Assembly (NCBI RefSeq): GCF_000743705.1
Contig: NZ_JQEZ01000002.1
Coordinates: forward strand, 41,250 to 105,249
Origin: Ruegeria halocynthiae
GTDB lineage: Bacteria; Pseudomonadota; Alphaproteobacteria; Rhodobacterales; Rhodobacteraceae
Length of the DNA: 64,000 bases
Reading direction: 5' to 3'
The position numbers were made by a program, and so were the translations under genes. Positions within the stretch are counted from its first letter, which is position 1. Every line of letters begins with the position of its first letter. The notes below the pieces were generated by a model. It did no database searches and was not told the DNA's origin. It was given only the letters and a program-made list of their open reading frames with translations. Below, in pieces: positions 34,797 through 44,996 of this stretch.

Positions 34797-36191
34797 TCAC
34801 ATGTGAATGACCTTGCCATAAGCGTCCAACACGCTTTCGTGCATCATCTCTGACAGAGTTGGATGCGGGAAAACCGTGTTCATCAGGTCTTCTTCCGTCG
34901 TTTCCAACTGGCGGCCGACCACATAGCCCTGAATCAGTTCGGTTACTTCCGCGCCGATCATATGCGCGCCCAGCAATTCGCCGGTCTTGGCATCAAACAC
35001 CGTTTTGATCATCCCCTCAGGCTCACCCAGTGCGATGGCCTTACCGTTACCAATAAAGGGGAAGCGCCCGACTTTGATGTCGTAACCCAGTTCCTTGGCT
35101 TTTGCTTCGGTGTAGCCAACCGATGCCACCTGCGGCTGGCAATAGGTGCAGCCTGCGATGCTTTCGGGTTTCACCGGATGTGTATGTTTACCGGCGATCA
35201 ACTCTGCGACCATAACGCCCTCGTGGCTGGCCTTATGCGCCAACCACGGCGCGCCCGCGATATCGCCAATTGCATAGAGGCCATCGACACCCGTGCGACA
35301 GAATTCGTCCGTCACAACATGGGTCCGGTCGAGCTTTACGCCCAAAGCCTCAAGCCCCAAGTTTTCGACATTGCCAACGATCCCAACGGCCGAGATCACG
35401 GTGTCAAAGTCGTGCTTTTCGACCTTTCCCTTGACCTCGATATGCGCGGTCACCTTCCCTTTGGTGCGATCCAATTGCTTGACCATCGCCTTTTCCATGA
35501 TGGTCATGCCCTGCTTGGTGAACGCCTTTTTGGCCAAGGCACTGATCTCGGCGTCTTCGACCGGCAGCACGCGGTCCATCACCTCGACCACAGTCGTATC
35601 CGCGCCCAACGTGTTATAGAAGCTGGCGAATTCGATACCGATCGCGCCTGACCCGATTACCAACAGTTTTTTCGGCATCCGAGGCGGTTGCAACGCGTGC
35701 TTGTAGGTCCAGACCAGATCACCATCGGCCTCTAACCCCGGCAGCTCTCGCGCCCGGGCGCCCGTTGCCAGAACGATGTTCTTGGCGGTCAGCTCCTCAG
35801 AGTCCTTGTCGGTTTTGACAGTAACCTTACCCTTGGACGGGATTGTCGCCTCACCCATCACCACAGTTACTTTGTTTTTCTTCAGCAGGTGGCCAATGCC
35901 GCCCGAAAGCTGGCCGGCCACCCCGCGTGAGCGTTTTACAACCGCGTCCAGATCATAGCTGACCTTGTCGGCCTTCAGGCCGAAATCCTTGGCGCGCTCC
36001 ATCAGGTGGAACACTTCGGACGAACGCAACAAAGCCTTGGTCGGGATACAGCCCCAGTTCAGGCAGATACCGCCCAGATGCTCACGCTCGACAACGGCGG
36101 CTTTCAGGCCCAGTTGTGCAGCGCGAATGGCCGCTACATACCCGCCAGGACCGGCGCCGATTACGATCAGATCAAAAGATTGTGCAGCCAT
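34797..36191 (-). CDS. lpdA: Dihydrolipoyl dehydrogenase, E3 (464 aa)
   Basis: This FAD flavoprotein reoxidises dihydrolipoyl groups of 2-oxoacid dehydrogenase complexes and makes NADH. It has the FAD motif VIGAGPGGYVAAIRAAQLG, the redox disulfide C-LNWG-C in GGICLNWGCIPTKALL, the NAD motif VIGSGAIGIEFASFYNTLG, and the C-terminal histidine-glutamate pair in VFPHPTLSEMMHE. It stands apart from the pdhABC genes at 52466-56154 but shares their palindromic operator just upstream, so it is probably the E3 of the pyruvate dehydrogenase complex. Confidence 0.96.
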   Translation of the reverse strand: MAAQSFDLIVIGAGPGGYVAAIRAAQLGLKAAVVEREHLGGICLNWGCIPTKALLRSSEVFHLMERAKDFGLKADKVSYDLDAVVKRSRGVAGQLSGGIGHLLKKNKVTVVMGEATIPSKGKVTVKTDKDSEELTAKNIVLATGARARELPGLEADGDLVWTYKHALQPPRMPKKLLVIGSGAIGIEFASFYNTLGADTTVVEVMDRVLPVEDAEISALAKKAFTKQGMTIMEKAMVKQLDRTKGKVTAHIEVKGKVEKHDFDTVISAVGIVGNVENLGLEALGVKLDRTHVVTDEFCRTGVDGLYAIGDIAGAPWLAHKASHEGVMVAELIAGKHTHPVKPESIAGCTYCQPQVASVGYTEAKAKELGYDIKVGRFPFIGNGKAIALGEPEGMIKTVFDAKTGELLGAHMIGAEVTELIQGYVVGRQLETTEEDLMNTVFPHPTLSEMMHESVLDAYGKVIHM

Positions 36192-36218
36192 GTTTCCCTC
36201 TCGGCGTCGGTCGATTGA

Positions 36219-36246
36219 AAAATTAGTTTACCGTTAAACTAATTTT
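36219..36246. promoter_or_regulatory. Palindromic operator of lpdA (shared with pdhA)
   Basis: A perfect inverted repeat with 12-base arms, AAAATTAGTTTA and TAAACTAATTTT, flanks a 4-base centre (CCGT; ACGG on the minus strand). It ends 27 bases before the lpdA ATG. The core TAGTTTA-ACGG-TAAACTA on the minus strand differs in only one central base from the palindrome before pdhA (52419-52440). This is a probable repressor or activator site. Confidence 0.7.
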
Positions 36247-36407
36247 CGCAATGCATCAATATCCTCGCTCCGCGACAAAAGCGACGCGGGGTCAACAGGA
36301 ATGTATTGTGCGGTTTTCAGCCTATACCGGGCTTGTCCCAAACGCTAGAACAGAGAGGCCGGAAAAGACCGGTCATTGGGAAACTCATGTCATTCGAAAG
36401 GCTTACC

Positions 36408-36842
36408 ATGGCCAGAACGCTCAGGAATTTGTTGCTCGCATTATTGAACGCCACCCTTATTCTGGTCGCATTATGTCTGTTTCTGGGGTGGAAACTGGCG
36501 TCAACTGTCGAGGGCATCTCGTTGGCGCTTGCCGATGCTGTACAGGTCGCAGCCCCCCTGCGCGACGATGTTCTGGGCATTCACGAAGAACTGATCGCAT
36601 TGCGCAGCGATCTGGCGTCGATCCAGATCGGCGATGTCATCCAGAACACCGAAGCCGCCCAAGAAGTATCAGCCGCGCTGAACAGGTTAGAGCAGCTGGA
36701 GCAAAACCTGCTGGGCAGTCAAATTCAACTGGCGGAATTTACAGATTCGCCTGATGACCTGATCGATCAGGCCATTCAGGTCGCGGCCGACGCAATCGCC
36801 GACCGGATCATTGCAATTCGGGGCTGCGTACCGCCGGGTTAA
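36408..36842 (+). CDS. Small membrane-anchored protein of unknown function (144 aa)
   Basis: I do not recognise this protein. It has one N-terminal hydrophobic helix (residues about 5-30, RNLLLALLNATLILVALCLFLGW) and an acidic, helical remainder rich in leucine and glutamate (LRDDVLGIHEELIALRSDLA, NRLEQLEQNLLGSQIQLAE), likely a periplasmic coiled coil. ATG 36408 follows GAAAGG; ATG 36387 in frame is also possible. The final bases overlap by 4 with the end of the DUF924 gene on the opposite strand. Confidence 0.65.
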   Translation: MARTLRNLLLALLNATLILVALCLFLGWKLASTVEGISLALADAVQVAAPLRDDVLGIHEELIALRSDLASIQIGDVIQNTEAAQEVSAALNRLEQLEQNLLGSQIQLAEFTDSPDDLIDQAIQVAADAIADRIIAIRGCVPPG

Positions 36843-37417
36843 CCGGCGGCCTGCAACTCTCGGACTGTTGTGCCATATCCGCCCATATCGACATAGGCGG
36901 CTTCATGTTCGGTCGTTGGGCGCGCAAGCGCCTCATTCCGATAGGGAAAGCGTCCGAATTTGCGGATCACTTCGCGATGCGCCCGTGCGTGCAGCAGATT
37001 GCCGGACTCACTGTCACCCAGATTCTGACACATGAGACGCACACAGCGTTCCTGGTCACACAGGTTTTCCGAGTGCATCATCGGAAGATAAAAGAATTGC
37101 CGGGCGGGTTCATCAATCTTTAAATCCCAGCCTTTATCCACGGCACATTTCGCCGCGGTCAGCGCCGCGCGGTCGGACGCGAACGCGTTGGCGCTGCCCC
37201 GGAACATGTTGCGTGGAAATTGATCCATCAGGATGATGTATGCCAAAGCGCCGCTGGGATACGTCAACCACAGGGAAAACCTGCCATGATGTGCCGCTTC
37301 CCAGGTGGTCAAAAACCGTTCGCGGATTTCCGCGTCCAACGCGTCATCCTGCAGATACCAACCCTTGGGACCGACATTATCCAACCAAAAACTCAGTACT
37401 TCTTCAGGCCCTGCCAT
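36839..37417 (-). CDS. DUF924 family protein (192 aa)
   Basis: A helical-repeat protein of the DUF924 family, widespread in proteobacteria and with no established function. The family pattern is clear: PEEVLSFWLDNVGPKGWYLQDDALDAEIRERF at the N-terminus, ALAYIILMDQFPRNMFRGSANAFASDRAAL in the middle and FFYLPMMHSENLCDQERCVRL later. The length is normal for the family. It is a single gene, convergent with the small membrane protein and followed by 108 bases of spacer before the MFS gene end. Confidence 0.85.
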   Translation of the reverse strand: MAGPEEVLSFWLDNVGPKGWYLQDDALDAEIRERFLTTWEAAHHGRFSLWLTYPSGALAYIILMDQFPRNMFRGSANAFASDRAALTAAKCAVDKGWDLKIDEPARQFFYLPMMHSENLCDQERCVRLMCQNLGDSESGNLLHARAHREVIRKFGRFPYRNEALARPTTEHEAAYVDMGGYGTTVRELQAAG

Positions 37418-37525
37418 TGCCCTAACTCCGTGTGTTGCCCTCCCCAGGGACGTAACGTCATTTAAGGCCGTTTTACAGATTTGTTACAGTAAAAAATTGC
37501 AACACTTGCGACATAAATTCGTGTC

Positions 37526-38797
37526 CTATGCCACATCCTGCGCTTCCTGCTCGGCTTCGGCGGCTTCGATGGCGACTTCTTGCGCCACTTCCAGTGCAAC
37601 CGGAGAGGCAGTTGGGTACAGCGGTGACATCGAGCCCGTTTCGTCGATTGGGATCGCCGCACGCTGCGTCATGCGGAACAGCGCATAACATGCCATAATC
37701 GCCAGTAGTATGGCGATGAACAGGAAGAAGCCCGAAGGCCCGAACACCGCATCGCCCATCAGCCAACCGGTGATCAGCGGCCCTGCAATGGCGCCCATGC
37801 CGTTCATGAACAGCAAACCACCTGACGCGGCGGCCATGTCTTCATGTTCAAGATAGTCATTCGTGTGCGCAATCAGAAGGGAATACAACGGGTTGGACAT
37901 GCCGCCGATGGCAAACGCCGAGAGCAGCAGGATCGGAAACGTCACCCCAAACACAAGCCCTGCAAACGCGCCGCAAGATCCCATCATGGCAACCAGCATG
38001 ACCAAAAAGCGACGGTCCATCCGGTCAGAAAACCAGCCCAACGGGTATTGCAAAACCACAGCACCGACATAGAACGCCGCCACAAAGGTGGAAATTTCGA
38101 CCAACGACAGGCCCGCGCGCGCGCCGTAAACCGAGGCCATGCCGAATTGCGCCGAGAATACCCCGCCCAGCAGGAACATGCCCACACAACCCAACGGCGA
38201 TTTATCCATCAAGTCCCGCAGGGTCATCGGCTTGGTGGTTTCGAACGCGGGCGTTGGTGAAATGGACAGCAAAATTGGCGCGAAAGACACAGAAACCAAG
38301 ATCGATGCGATCACGAACGTCTCATACCCAGTTGGGTCACCCAGCAGCATCAAGGCTTGCGCGCTGATGATCCCTGTCATTTGAAAGATCATGTACAGCG
38401 ACAACGCCTGACCCCGGTTTTCGTTGCTGGCGGCATTGTTCAGCCAGCTTTCAGCGGTGACATACACGCCGGAAAAGCAGAAGCCGATCACGACGCGGCC
38501 CAATATCCACGCGACCGGTTCGGTCAACATCGGATACATGATCATCACGGCGGAAATGAACGAGGCCAGCGCCGCGAACACCCGCACATGCCCGACGCGG
38601 CGGATCATCTCGGGCGCAACACGCGATCCACCCAGAAAGCCCATGAAGTACGCGGACATCACAAAGGACATTTGCAGGGTCGAAAAACCCTCGATCTCAC
38701 CCCGGACACCCAGGATCGTTCCCTGCAGGCCGTTTCCGACCATCAACAGGCCCATGCCAAGAAGAAGCGCCCACGCGCTGGATAAGACCTGAATCAT
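37526..38797 (-). CDS. MFS transporter, YcaD-like (423 aa)
   Basis: A twelve-helix major facilitator. The first helices read SAWALLLGMGLLMVGNGLQGTILGVRGE and MSFVMSAYFMGFLGGSRVAPEMIRRVGHVRVFA, the latter with the conserved loop 2-3 motif of the YcaD group, and the second half begins near residue 205 (FLLGGVFSAQFGMASVYGARAGLS). The C-terminal tail after residue 385 is long, acidic and alanine-rich (EVAIEAAEAEQEAQDVA), which is unusual for the family. Substrate unknown. It follows queA's stop at a distance on the same strand and has its own 112-base upstream spacer. Confidence 0.85.
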   Translation of the reverse strand: MIQVLSSAWALLLGMGLLMVGNGLQGTILGVRGEIEGFSTLQMSFVMSAYFMGFLGGSRVAPEMIRRVGHVRVFAALASFISAVMIMYPMLTEPVAWILGRVVIGFCFSGVYVTAESWLNNAASNENRGQALSLYMIFQMTGIISAQALMLLGDPTGYETFVIASILVSVSFAPILLSISPTPAFETTKPMTLRDLMDKSPLGCVGMFLLGGVFSAQFGMASVYGARAGLSLVEISTFVAAFYVGAVVLQYPLGWFSDRMDRRFLVMLVAMMGSCGAFAGLVFGVTFPILLLSAFAIGGMSNPLYSLLIAHTNDYLEHEDMAAASGGLLFMNGMGAIAGPLITGWLMGDAVFGPSGFFLFIAILLAIMACYALFRMTQRAAIPIDETGSMSPLYPTASPVALEVAQEVAIEAAEAEQEAQDVA

Positions 38798-38909
38798 TGG
38801 GGCCTCCGAATACTGCCGACCTGATCTACAAGCACGTTTTGCTATGAAAAACGGCTTTGATCATGCTTGTCTACGACATTGAAAGTATTCGATCCCGACA
38901 ACGCGCGCC

Positions 38910-39956
38910 CTAAGGGATCAAAAGCGACGCATCCCCGTACGAGAAAAAGCGGTAGTTCTGTTCAATCGCATGTGCATACACATCCCGCATCCGATCCTGC
39001 CCCATCAACGCCGAAACCAGCATCAGCAATGTGGACTTTGGCAGGTGGAAATTGGTCATCAGCGCGTCGGTGACGTGAAACTGAAAGCCGGGATAGATAA
39101 AGATATCGGTGTCGCCTTCCCATGGCGCGATCTCACCGGATCGGGCCGCGCTTTCGATCAGGCGCAGGGCAGTTGTACCAACGGGGATAACGCGCCCTCC
39201 TGCCGCTTTGGTGGCACGGATTTCTTCAACGGCCTGGGCGCTGACCCGGCCCCATTCAGCGTGCATCTTATGGGTTGTCACATCTTCGACCTTGACCGGC
39301 AGGAAGGTGCCCGCGCCCACGTGCAGGGTGACATGGCTGAAGGTAATTCCCCGGGCGCCCAGCGCCTGCATCAAAGGATCATCAAAATGCAGCGAAGCTG
39401 TGGGGGCCGCAACCGCACCGGAATGCGACGCCCAGATCGTCTGATAGTCTGTCTTGTCCTGCTCGTCCGCGGGGCGTTTGGCCGCGATGTAGGGCGGCAG
39501 CGGCATCGCGCCCGCCTGTTCCAGCGCGGTGTCGAAATCCTCGCCCGTCAGGTTGAACCGCAGATAGGCTTGCCCGTCTTCGACGCGGTCCAAACTGGCG
39601 CTGAGGTCATCTGAAAACCGGACTTCTTCGCCTGGTTTGACCTTTTTCAGCGGCTTGATCAGCGCGGCCCATGTGCCGTCGGCCTGCGGGTCCAGCAGTG
39701 TCGCCTCGATCGCGGCTGAAACCGGGCCTTGCGCGCTGTCGCGATGACGGCGGCCATTCAGGCGCGCCGGGATCACACGCGTATCGTTCAGCACCAGCCG
39801 GTCGCCGGGCTGCAGCCAATCGGGCAGATCAAAGACATGCGCGTCCGTCACCGCATCCCCGTTGGCCACCAGCATACGCGCGGATGAGCGTGGGCTGGCC
39901 GGTCGCGTGGCAATCAGGTCTTCGGGCAGGTGGAAATCAAAATCGCTGAGTTTCAT
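38910..39956 (-). CDS. queA: tRNA preQ1(34) S-adenosylmethionine ribosyltransferase-isomerase (348 aa)
   Basis: QueA transfers and isomerises the ribose of S-adenosylmethionine onto preQ1-modified tRNA to give epoxyqueuosine. The sequence is typical throughout: [88 protein letters not shown] and [18 protein letters not shown] chose ATG 39956, the usual start, rather than the frame beginning at 40004, which would overlap the upstream gene. It lies 44 bases behind the AsmA-like gene, probably in one transcript. Confidence 0.95.
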   Translation of the reverse strand: MKLSDFDFHLPEDLIATRPASPRSSARMLVANGDAVTDAHVFDLPDWLQPGDRLVLNDTRVIPARLNGRRHRDSAQGPVSAAIEATLLDPQADGTWAALIKPLKKVKPGEEVRFSDDLSASLDRVEDGQAYLRFNLTGEDFDTALEQAGAMPLPPYIAAKRPADEQDKTDYQTIWASHSGAVAAPTASLHFDDPLMQALGARGITFSHVTLHVGAGTFLPVKVEDVTTHKMHAEWGRVSAQAVEEIRATKAAGGRVIPVGTTALRLIESAARSGEIAPWEGDTDIFIYPGFQFHVTDALMTNFHLPKSTLLMLVSALMGQDRMRDVYAHAIEQNYRFFSYGDASLLIP

Positions 39957-40000
39957 GCGCGCGCCATACAGGGCCGCATCAGATTCGGCCACATCCCAGT

Positions 40001-43000
40001 TCAATGGTCCTTAGGAGGAGACCCAAAAGTCCGTTTAGGTTTATCCGGTTTGATCCGCTGTGCATTTGGCCCATCCTTCACCACGGGCGCGGGTTTCCGC
40101 AACAAATTGCGCAAAAACAGCGGGGCCAATCCCGACAGCGGGTTCACGGACACTTTCGGCGTCTTCAACGGCCCGGTGAGCGTATAGTTAAAGCCGATCA
40201 CCCCCTCGCCCTTCTTGGTGAATACGCTTCCGATGGCGTTCACCAGATAGATCGGAGAGATCGCACCGCTGATGTTCAGCATCCCGGCTACGGTGTCCAC
40301 GGTTCCGTCAAAGGACAGCCCCATCGACGGCCCCACAGCGCTGCCGCTGAGCACTTTGACATCTGTCGGAGTGATCCGCATCCGGCTTTCGATGGTCGAG
40401 AAAAAGATGCCCTGCCCCGCCATTTCATTCACTAGGCCAACAAGGCTGATGGCGTTGAGCAGCGCCGCCATAGCTGGCGCATCCTTGATGCGGGTATTCG
40501 CAATCTTTAGAATGACGTCATAATTTCCGGGCGCGCCCACGGGTTCCAGCTGTAGATCCAACGACCCGCCCCGCGCCTGCGTGATCAGACCGGCGGATCG
40601 CAAAACGCCGCCTGCATCACCCGAGGTCAAAGTCACCGCACTGCGCCCACTGCGCGGGATAACCTGACCGCGCACCGCCGTGCCGCTGTTTATGTTGGCC
40701 GAAAACGCGCCATTCACCCCGCCGGTCGTTTGAAACGCCCCCCTGAAGCCAGTCAGAGCGATCTTTTCCGTGATCTGCAATCTATCCAACACGACATCAA
40801 GCTTGGGTCCGGGTCCGGACGACCCCGAACTGGCACTGCTTGTCCCAAATCCAGCCTTCCGAAGATCCATGACACCGCCCAAAACGCGGATATCGGGCAC
40901 AGCCCCGCCTCGGCTTACCAATTCCGCCGGAACCGCCAACCAGTTCCCAAGGTCGAACGAACTGAACTGGACGCGATCAAACGCCCCCCCCTCGCGGAAC
41001 GAGATTGTGGCAGCCGTGCGCAGCCCAGCCGTATCCAGCTTCAGCGAGTCGACACGCAATTGTTTGCCCAGCGTCGCCTCGACTGCCATTGTACCGGCGG
41101 TGCCCGATGCCTTGCGCCATCCCAGTTCCGGAATAGACAGTACAACGCCGGTCAGATCGGACGATGCGGTCAGCTTAGGCGGCTCACCAGCGCCAATGCC
41201 CAGGGTGATATCTGCCGTCCCTTTTCCGGTCAGCATACCCTTTGGCAAACCAGCCTTGATTTCGTTCATTAACCGGGGCGACAGCTCGACCTGACCAGTC
41301 AGCTCACTACGTTGCGGCGCGGTGCCTCCGATCGGTTGTTTCCACGTGGCTTGCAGGGGGACATCCCCGAACAACCCATTACCGCCGATTTCAATCGCAG
41401 TCTGATCACCGGTCAGCGCCAGCCGGGCGGCGCTGACGGAAAAGCCTGGAACCAGCCGGTCACTTTGCACGTTTTCGATTTCGCCGGTGAAATGAAACTC
41501 GGTTTCCCTGAACTTCAGCCCTTTTTTCATCGGCAGGGACAACGTTCCGGACAGGCTCACTTCGCCCTCGGCCAGATCAACCGGCAACCCCGCCTTGGTC
41601 AGCAACTGCAACGGAGGCCGATCCAGCAGAGACAAAGCAGCCGTCGGGCTGCCCTTGGCCCTGATGCGTGTGATCGCCGGGGACAGTTTCTTGATGCCGG
41701 TATCGGGAATGATGAACGACGTCCCCGAGGCATCAATGGCACCCCCTTCGTCGGCAATGACAATCCCGGCCTCGGCAGTGGCAGTAAACCGGCGATTGAT
41801 CAAACTGGCCTGCCCCTGCGCATTCTCAAGCGGGGGCAAGGTCTTGGCAAATCTGATCTTGGCGTCTTCGAAACCGAAATCCAGATATATATCCGGCTTG
41901 GTGTCAGGCTTTACCCGAACCGCAAAATCCACGTCGGAAAACTGACCTTCGTACAAGTTCTTGGCCACCCAAAGCCGTGGCTTCGGCGCCAGCAGCTCGG
42001 GCCAGTAATTCAACAGTTGATCCGAACCCAATCTGTCAAGATGCGCGTCCAGTTCAGCCACCCACCCTTCGGGGTCACCAATCAGATTGCCCGATGCCAG
42101 CAATCTGTGACTGGCATCTTCAACCGACATCTGCCCAAGGCGCAATTCGAAGGGGGCCAGCTTCATCTGAAAATCCAGATCCGCGCGCGCCAGATTCAGC
42201 GAATCCGGAAACAGACCCGCCGGGTTGATGTTGATCTTGCTCAGCCTCAGCTGCGAGGTCAGGCTTTCCAGCTGTCCGGTTTCAATACCCTGCAAATAGG
42301 CCTTGCCTTCGGCCTGAACCGACCCCCAGGCTGACACAATGGAAATTTCGTTGAAATCCAGAGCGTTCTGACTGGGTTCGAATGTGAAATACGTCCGGGC
42401 AGAATCGAATGGGATAGGTTGCGTCTCTTGTCTGGGCTGTACTGCGCCTGCCCCCAGGTTCAAGGTCGCGAACAAAGGCCCCAAGGCCCCGTTTCCGTCA
42501 ACGCTGCCGCGCAAAGCCCCCGAAATCGGTGCCCTGAGAATCTGAAGCCACGCCAAGGCAAGACTTTGGCTGGCGATATCTTCCGAAGGCAGATCGGTGA
42601 TCGAAACACCAAAACTCGCCCTTGGTGACCCCAGGAAACTGGTATAGTTCGCCTCGATCGAGCTGGCATAGTCGCGCCCTGTCAAAACGGAAAATCCGGT
42701 GGCAAGTTGCAATTCGTCACCATTGCGATTGATGGTAATGCGACCGCCATCAAACACCCAAGCGCGGCCAAGGCTAAGGTCCTGATAATCCAACGTCAGG
42801 GACTCCAGCTCTACCGTCCTGAGCCCCGACAGGAATGGCGACATGAAAACATCGTCGGATTCCTCGATCAACTGCACCAATGTTGGTGCCTTCTGAACCG
42901 GCGCGCTTCCGCTGCCGACGGTCAGCGACAAGGCTCCATCCGTCCCGCGGGTCAGCGCGATCTGGGCTCCTCGCAAAATGATACGGCGCGGCCGGATTTG

Positions 43001-43396
43001 CCCGCGCAGCAAACCGCGCATGGATAGGCGGGTCCGCAAGTCCGCCACCTGGGCAATCTGTTGCCCCGCCGCATCGCTGATGGTCACATCCGTCAGTTTC
43101 AGTCGCGGGCGCCATTCGTCATTGATGATGAAACTGACATCACCAAAGCGAAATTTCAGCCCCCCGAGGCTTTGTTCAAGGCGATGCTCGACCTTCGCGC
43201 GTACCCATTCAGGCGCATGCAAACGCTTACCGATCAGAAAGAACCAGCCTGCAAATGCGAGCAGCGCAAGAAAGACAATACTGATAGCTGTCAAACGCAA
43301 GGCGGCACGACGACGGGACCGGCGGCGCAGAGGTTTCTCTGGCCGCTTGGCACTTTTGTCTTCGTGCTGCACCAATTCGCTATCCACGTCTTTCAA
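40001..43396 (-). CDS. AsmA/YhdP-like protein with DUF3971 (1131 aa)
   Basis: A very large envelope protein with one N-terminal membrane helix (residues about 33-52, [22 protein letters not shown]) preceded by a strongly basic cytoplasmic tail ([11 protein letters not shown]), and a long periplasmic part. The segment at about residues 90-400 corresponds to DUF3971 and the end ([46 protein letters not shown]) to the AsmA-like C-terminal domain. Members of this class (AsmA, TamB, YhdP) form lipid-conducting bridges between inner and outer membrane in enteric bacteria; this role is inferred here. It is followed by queA. Confidence 0.85.
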   Translation of the reverse strand: MKDVDSELVQHEDKSAKRPEKPLRRRSRRRAALRLTAISIVFLALLAFAGWFFLIGKRLHAPEWVRAKVEHRLEQSLGGLKFRFGDVSFIINDEWRPRLKLTDVTISDAAGQQIAQVADLRTRLSMRGLLRGQIRPRRIILRGAQIALTRGTDGALSLTVGSGSAPVQKAPTLVQLIEESDDVFMSPFLSGLRTVELESLTLDYQDLSLGRAWVFDGGRITINRNGDELQLATGFSVLTGRDYASSIEANYTSFLGSPRASFGVSITDLPSEDIASQSLALAWLQILRAPISGALRGSVDGNGALGPLFATLNLGAGAVQPRQETQPIPFDSARTYFTFEPSQNALDFNEISIVSAWGSVQAEGKAYLQGIETGQLESLTSQLRLSKININPAGLFPDSLNLARADLDFQMKLAPFELRLGQMSVEDASHRLLASGNLIGDPEGWVAELDAHLDRLGSDQLLNYWPELLAPKPRLWVAKNLYEGQFSDVDFAVRVKPDTKPDIYLDFGFEDAKIRFAKTLPPLENAQGQASLINRRFTATAEAGIVIADEGGAIDASGTSFIIPDTGIKKLSPAITRIRAKGSPTAALSLLDRPPLQLLTKAGLPVDLAEGEVSLSGTLSLPMKKGLKFRETEFHFTGEIENVQSDRLVPGFSVSAARLALTGDQTAIEIGGNGLFGDVPLQATWKQPIGGTAPQRSELTGQVELSPRLMNEIKAGLPKGMLTGKGTADITLGIGAGEPPKLTASSDLTGVVLSIPELGWRKASGTAGTMAVEATLGKQLRVDSLKLDTAGLRTAATISFREGGAFDRVQFSSFDLGNWLAVPAELVSRGGAVPDIRVLGGVMDLRKAGFGTSSASSGSSGPGPKLDVVLDRLQITEKIALTGFRGAFQTTGGVNGAFSANINSGTAVRGQVIPRSGRSAVTLTSGDAGGVLRSAGLITQARGGSLDLQLEPVGAPGNYDVILKIANTRIKDAPAMAALLNAISLVGLVNEMAGQGIFFSTIESRMRITPTDVKVLSGSAVGPSMGLSFDGTVDTVAGMLNISGAISPIYLVNAIGSVFTKKGEGVIGFNYTLTGPLKTPKVSVNPLSGLAPLFLRNLLRKPAPVVKDGPNAQRIKPDKPKRTFGSPPKDH

Positions 43397-43455
43397 CCCG
43401 CCCGCGCTGCCCTATGATATCCGGCAGCACTTAAAAACCTTTAGCGGAGTTTCCA

Positions 43456-43917
43456 ATGCCTGAAGTTTCAGACATCGCCCCTGATTTCACTTTGCCCCGC
43501 GACGGAGGCGGCGAGGTCACCTTGTCAGCCCTGCGCGGCGGCACCGTGGTTCTGTTTTTCTATCCTCGTGATGATACGCCGGGCTGCACCAAGGAATCCA
43601 TCGGTTTCTCGGAACAACTTCAGGCCCTTGCCGATGCCGGCGCTCAAGTTTTCGGCATCTCGCGGGACAGCGTCGCCAAGCACGACAAATTTGTCGCCAA
43701 ACATGATCTGACCACGCCCTTGCTGTCGGACGAGGGCTCGACCACCTGCGAGGATTACGGCGTGTGGGTCGAAAAGAACATGTACGGGCGCAAATCGATG
43801 GGGATCGAACGCGCGACCTATATCATCGACGCCGACGGCAAGATCGCCCGCGTCTGGCGCAAGGTCAAAGTGCCCGGTCACGTGGATGAGGTGCTGGAGA
43901 CCGTGCGCGCCCTGTGA
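43456..43917 (+). CDS. bcp: Thioredoxin-dependent thiol peroxidase, Bcp/PrxQ (153 aa)
   Basis: A peroxiredoxin that reduces hydroperoxides. The peroxidatic cysteine is C44 in LFFYPRDDTPGCTKES, within the conserved P-x-x-x-T-x-x-C motif. The resolving cysteine found five residues later in E. coli Bcp (C50) is replaced by isoleucine here; another cysteine, C98 in STTCEDYGVW, could take over that role, as in some PrxQ subgroups, or the enzyme may work as a 1-Cys form. It is divergent from the AsmA-like gene and followed by the DUF455 gene. Confidence 0.93.
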   Translation: MPEVSDIAPDFTLPRDGGGEVTLSALRGGTVVLFFYPRDDTPGCTKESIGFSEQLQALADAGAQVFGISRDSVAKHDKFVAKHDLTTPLLSDEGSTTCEDYGVWVEKNMYGRKSMGIERATYIIDADGKIARVWRKVKVPGHVDEVLETVRAL

Positions 43918-43980
43918 CCCTCTCGACCAGGGTCGCCATCCGGTTTAAGACCCGCGCAACAACCTAAGCGGAGAAACCCG

Positions 43981-44817
43981 GTGTCGAAAACACTGACCCA
44001 GATGGCGACCGAAGTTCTGACCACGGCAGACGGGCGGGAAAAGACCGCCCTGTCCAAACGCCATGCCGCCGCATGGGTTGCATCGCGAAACGGCGATGCG
44101 CCCGCGATTGAGATCGGCACCGCCGCGCCCCCGCTGCAACCCGCCCGACCCGACCGACCGGAACTGTTGTCACCACGCGAGGTTCCCAAACGCAAACCCG
44201 GAACCGAGGCGGGCCGCATCGCCTTGTTACATGCGGTGGCACATATCGAACTGAACGCAGTCGATTTGCATTGGGACATCATCGCCCGCTTTGGACATGT
44301 GCCGATGCCGATCGGTTTTTATGACGACTGGGTCAAATGCGCCGAAGAAGAATCGCGTCATTTCGAGATGGTCTGCGATTGTCTGGGGGACATGGGCAGC
44401 CATTATGGTGCCCTGCCCGCCCATGCCGGAATGTGGCGTGCCGCCGAGGATACCGCCGAGGACCTGATGGGTCGTTTGGCCGTGGTTCCCATGGTGCTTG
44501 AGGCCCGAGGGCTGGACGTGACGCCCGGCATGATCGACATCTTCCGCAAGGCTAAGGCTGAACAGGCGATTGCCGCGCTGGAGGTGATCTACGCCGAAGA
44601 GGTTGGCCATGTCGCCTATGGCTCAAAATGGTTCCATTTCCTGTGCGGGCGCGAGAATGCCGACCCCAAGGACGTGTTTCACACCTTGGTGCGCCGCTAT
44701 TTCCACGGGGTGCTGAAACCGCCCTTCAACGAGGAAAAACGTGCCGAGGCGGGTCTGCCACCCGATTTCTACTGGCCGCTGACCGAAGACCTGCCACCGC
44801 CCGGCACGGGTCGATAG
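43981..44817 (+). CDS. DUF455 ferritin-like protein (278 aa)
   Basis: A predicted ferritin-like four-helix di-iron protein of the DUF455 family. Metal-type ligands are visible in LLHAVAHIELNAVDLHWD (E and H), KCAEEESRHFEMVCDCLG (E-x-x-H) and VIYAEEVGHVAYG (E-x-x-H). Length and layout are normal for the family; the reaction is unknown, although some relatives act in tRNA hydroxylation. The start is GTG 43981 with GGAG upstream. It lies 63 bases behind bcp, so both may belong to one transcript, and is followed by a 9-bp hairpin. Confidence 0.85.
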   Translation: MSKTLTQMATEVLTTADGREKTALSKRHAAAWVASRNGDAPAIEIGTAAPPLQPARPDRPELLSPREVPKRKPGTEAGRIALLHAVAHIELNAVDLHWDIIARFGHVPMPIGFYDDWVKCAEEESRHFEMVCDCLGDMGSHYGALPAHAGMWRAAEDTAEDLMGRLAVVPMVLEARGLDVTPGMIDIFRKAKAEQAIAALEVIYAEEVGHVAYGSKWFHFLCGRENADPKDVFHTLVRRYFHGVLKPPFNEEKRAEAGLPPDFYWPLTEDLPPPGTGR

Positions 44818-44844
44818 GCACCCTCAACTTGGCGTTATCGGCAA

Positions 44845-44869
44845 TTTCCCGCCGAGAATTGGCGGGAAA
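44845..44869 (+). terminator. Hairpin after the DUF455 gene
   Basis: TTTCCCGCC and GGCGGGAAA form a perfect 9-bp stem with a 7-base loop, 27 bases after the stop. The following AAAGATGCTT has no T-run, so termination strength is uncertain. Confidence 0.5.
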
Positions 44870-44996
44870 AAGATGCTTTCATGTGTGAACTAGTTAACAA
44901 ACTTGCCCAAAGCACACGCGCCCTTTATGCAATGCGCCCAAGGGACGGCGATCGCTCATGACCGGTCCCGATCATGGGGATGAGAGGTGAAGACGC

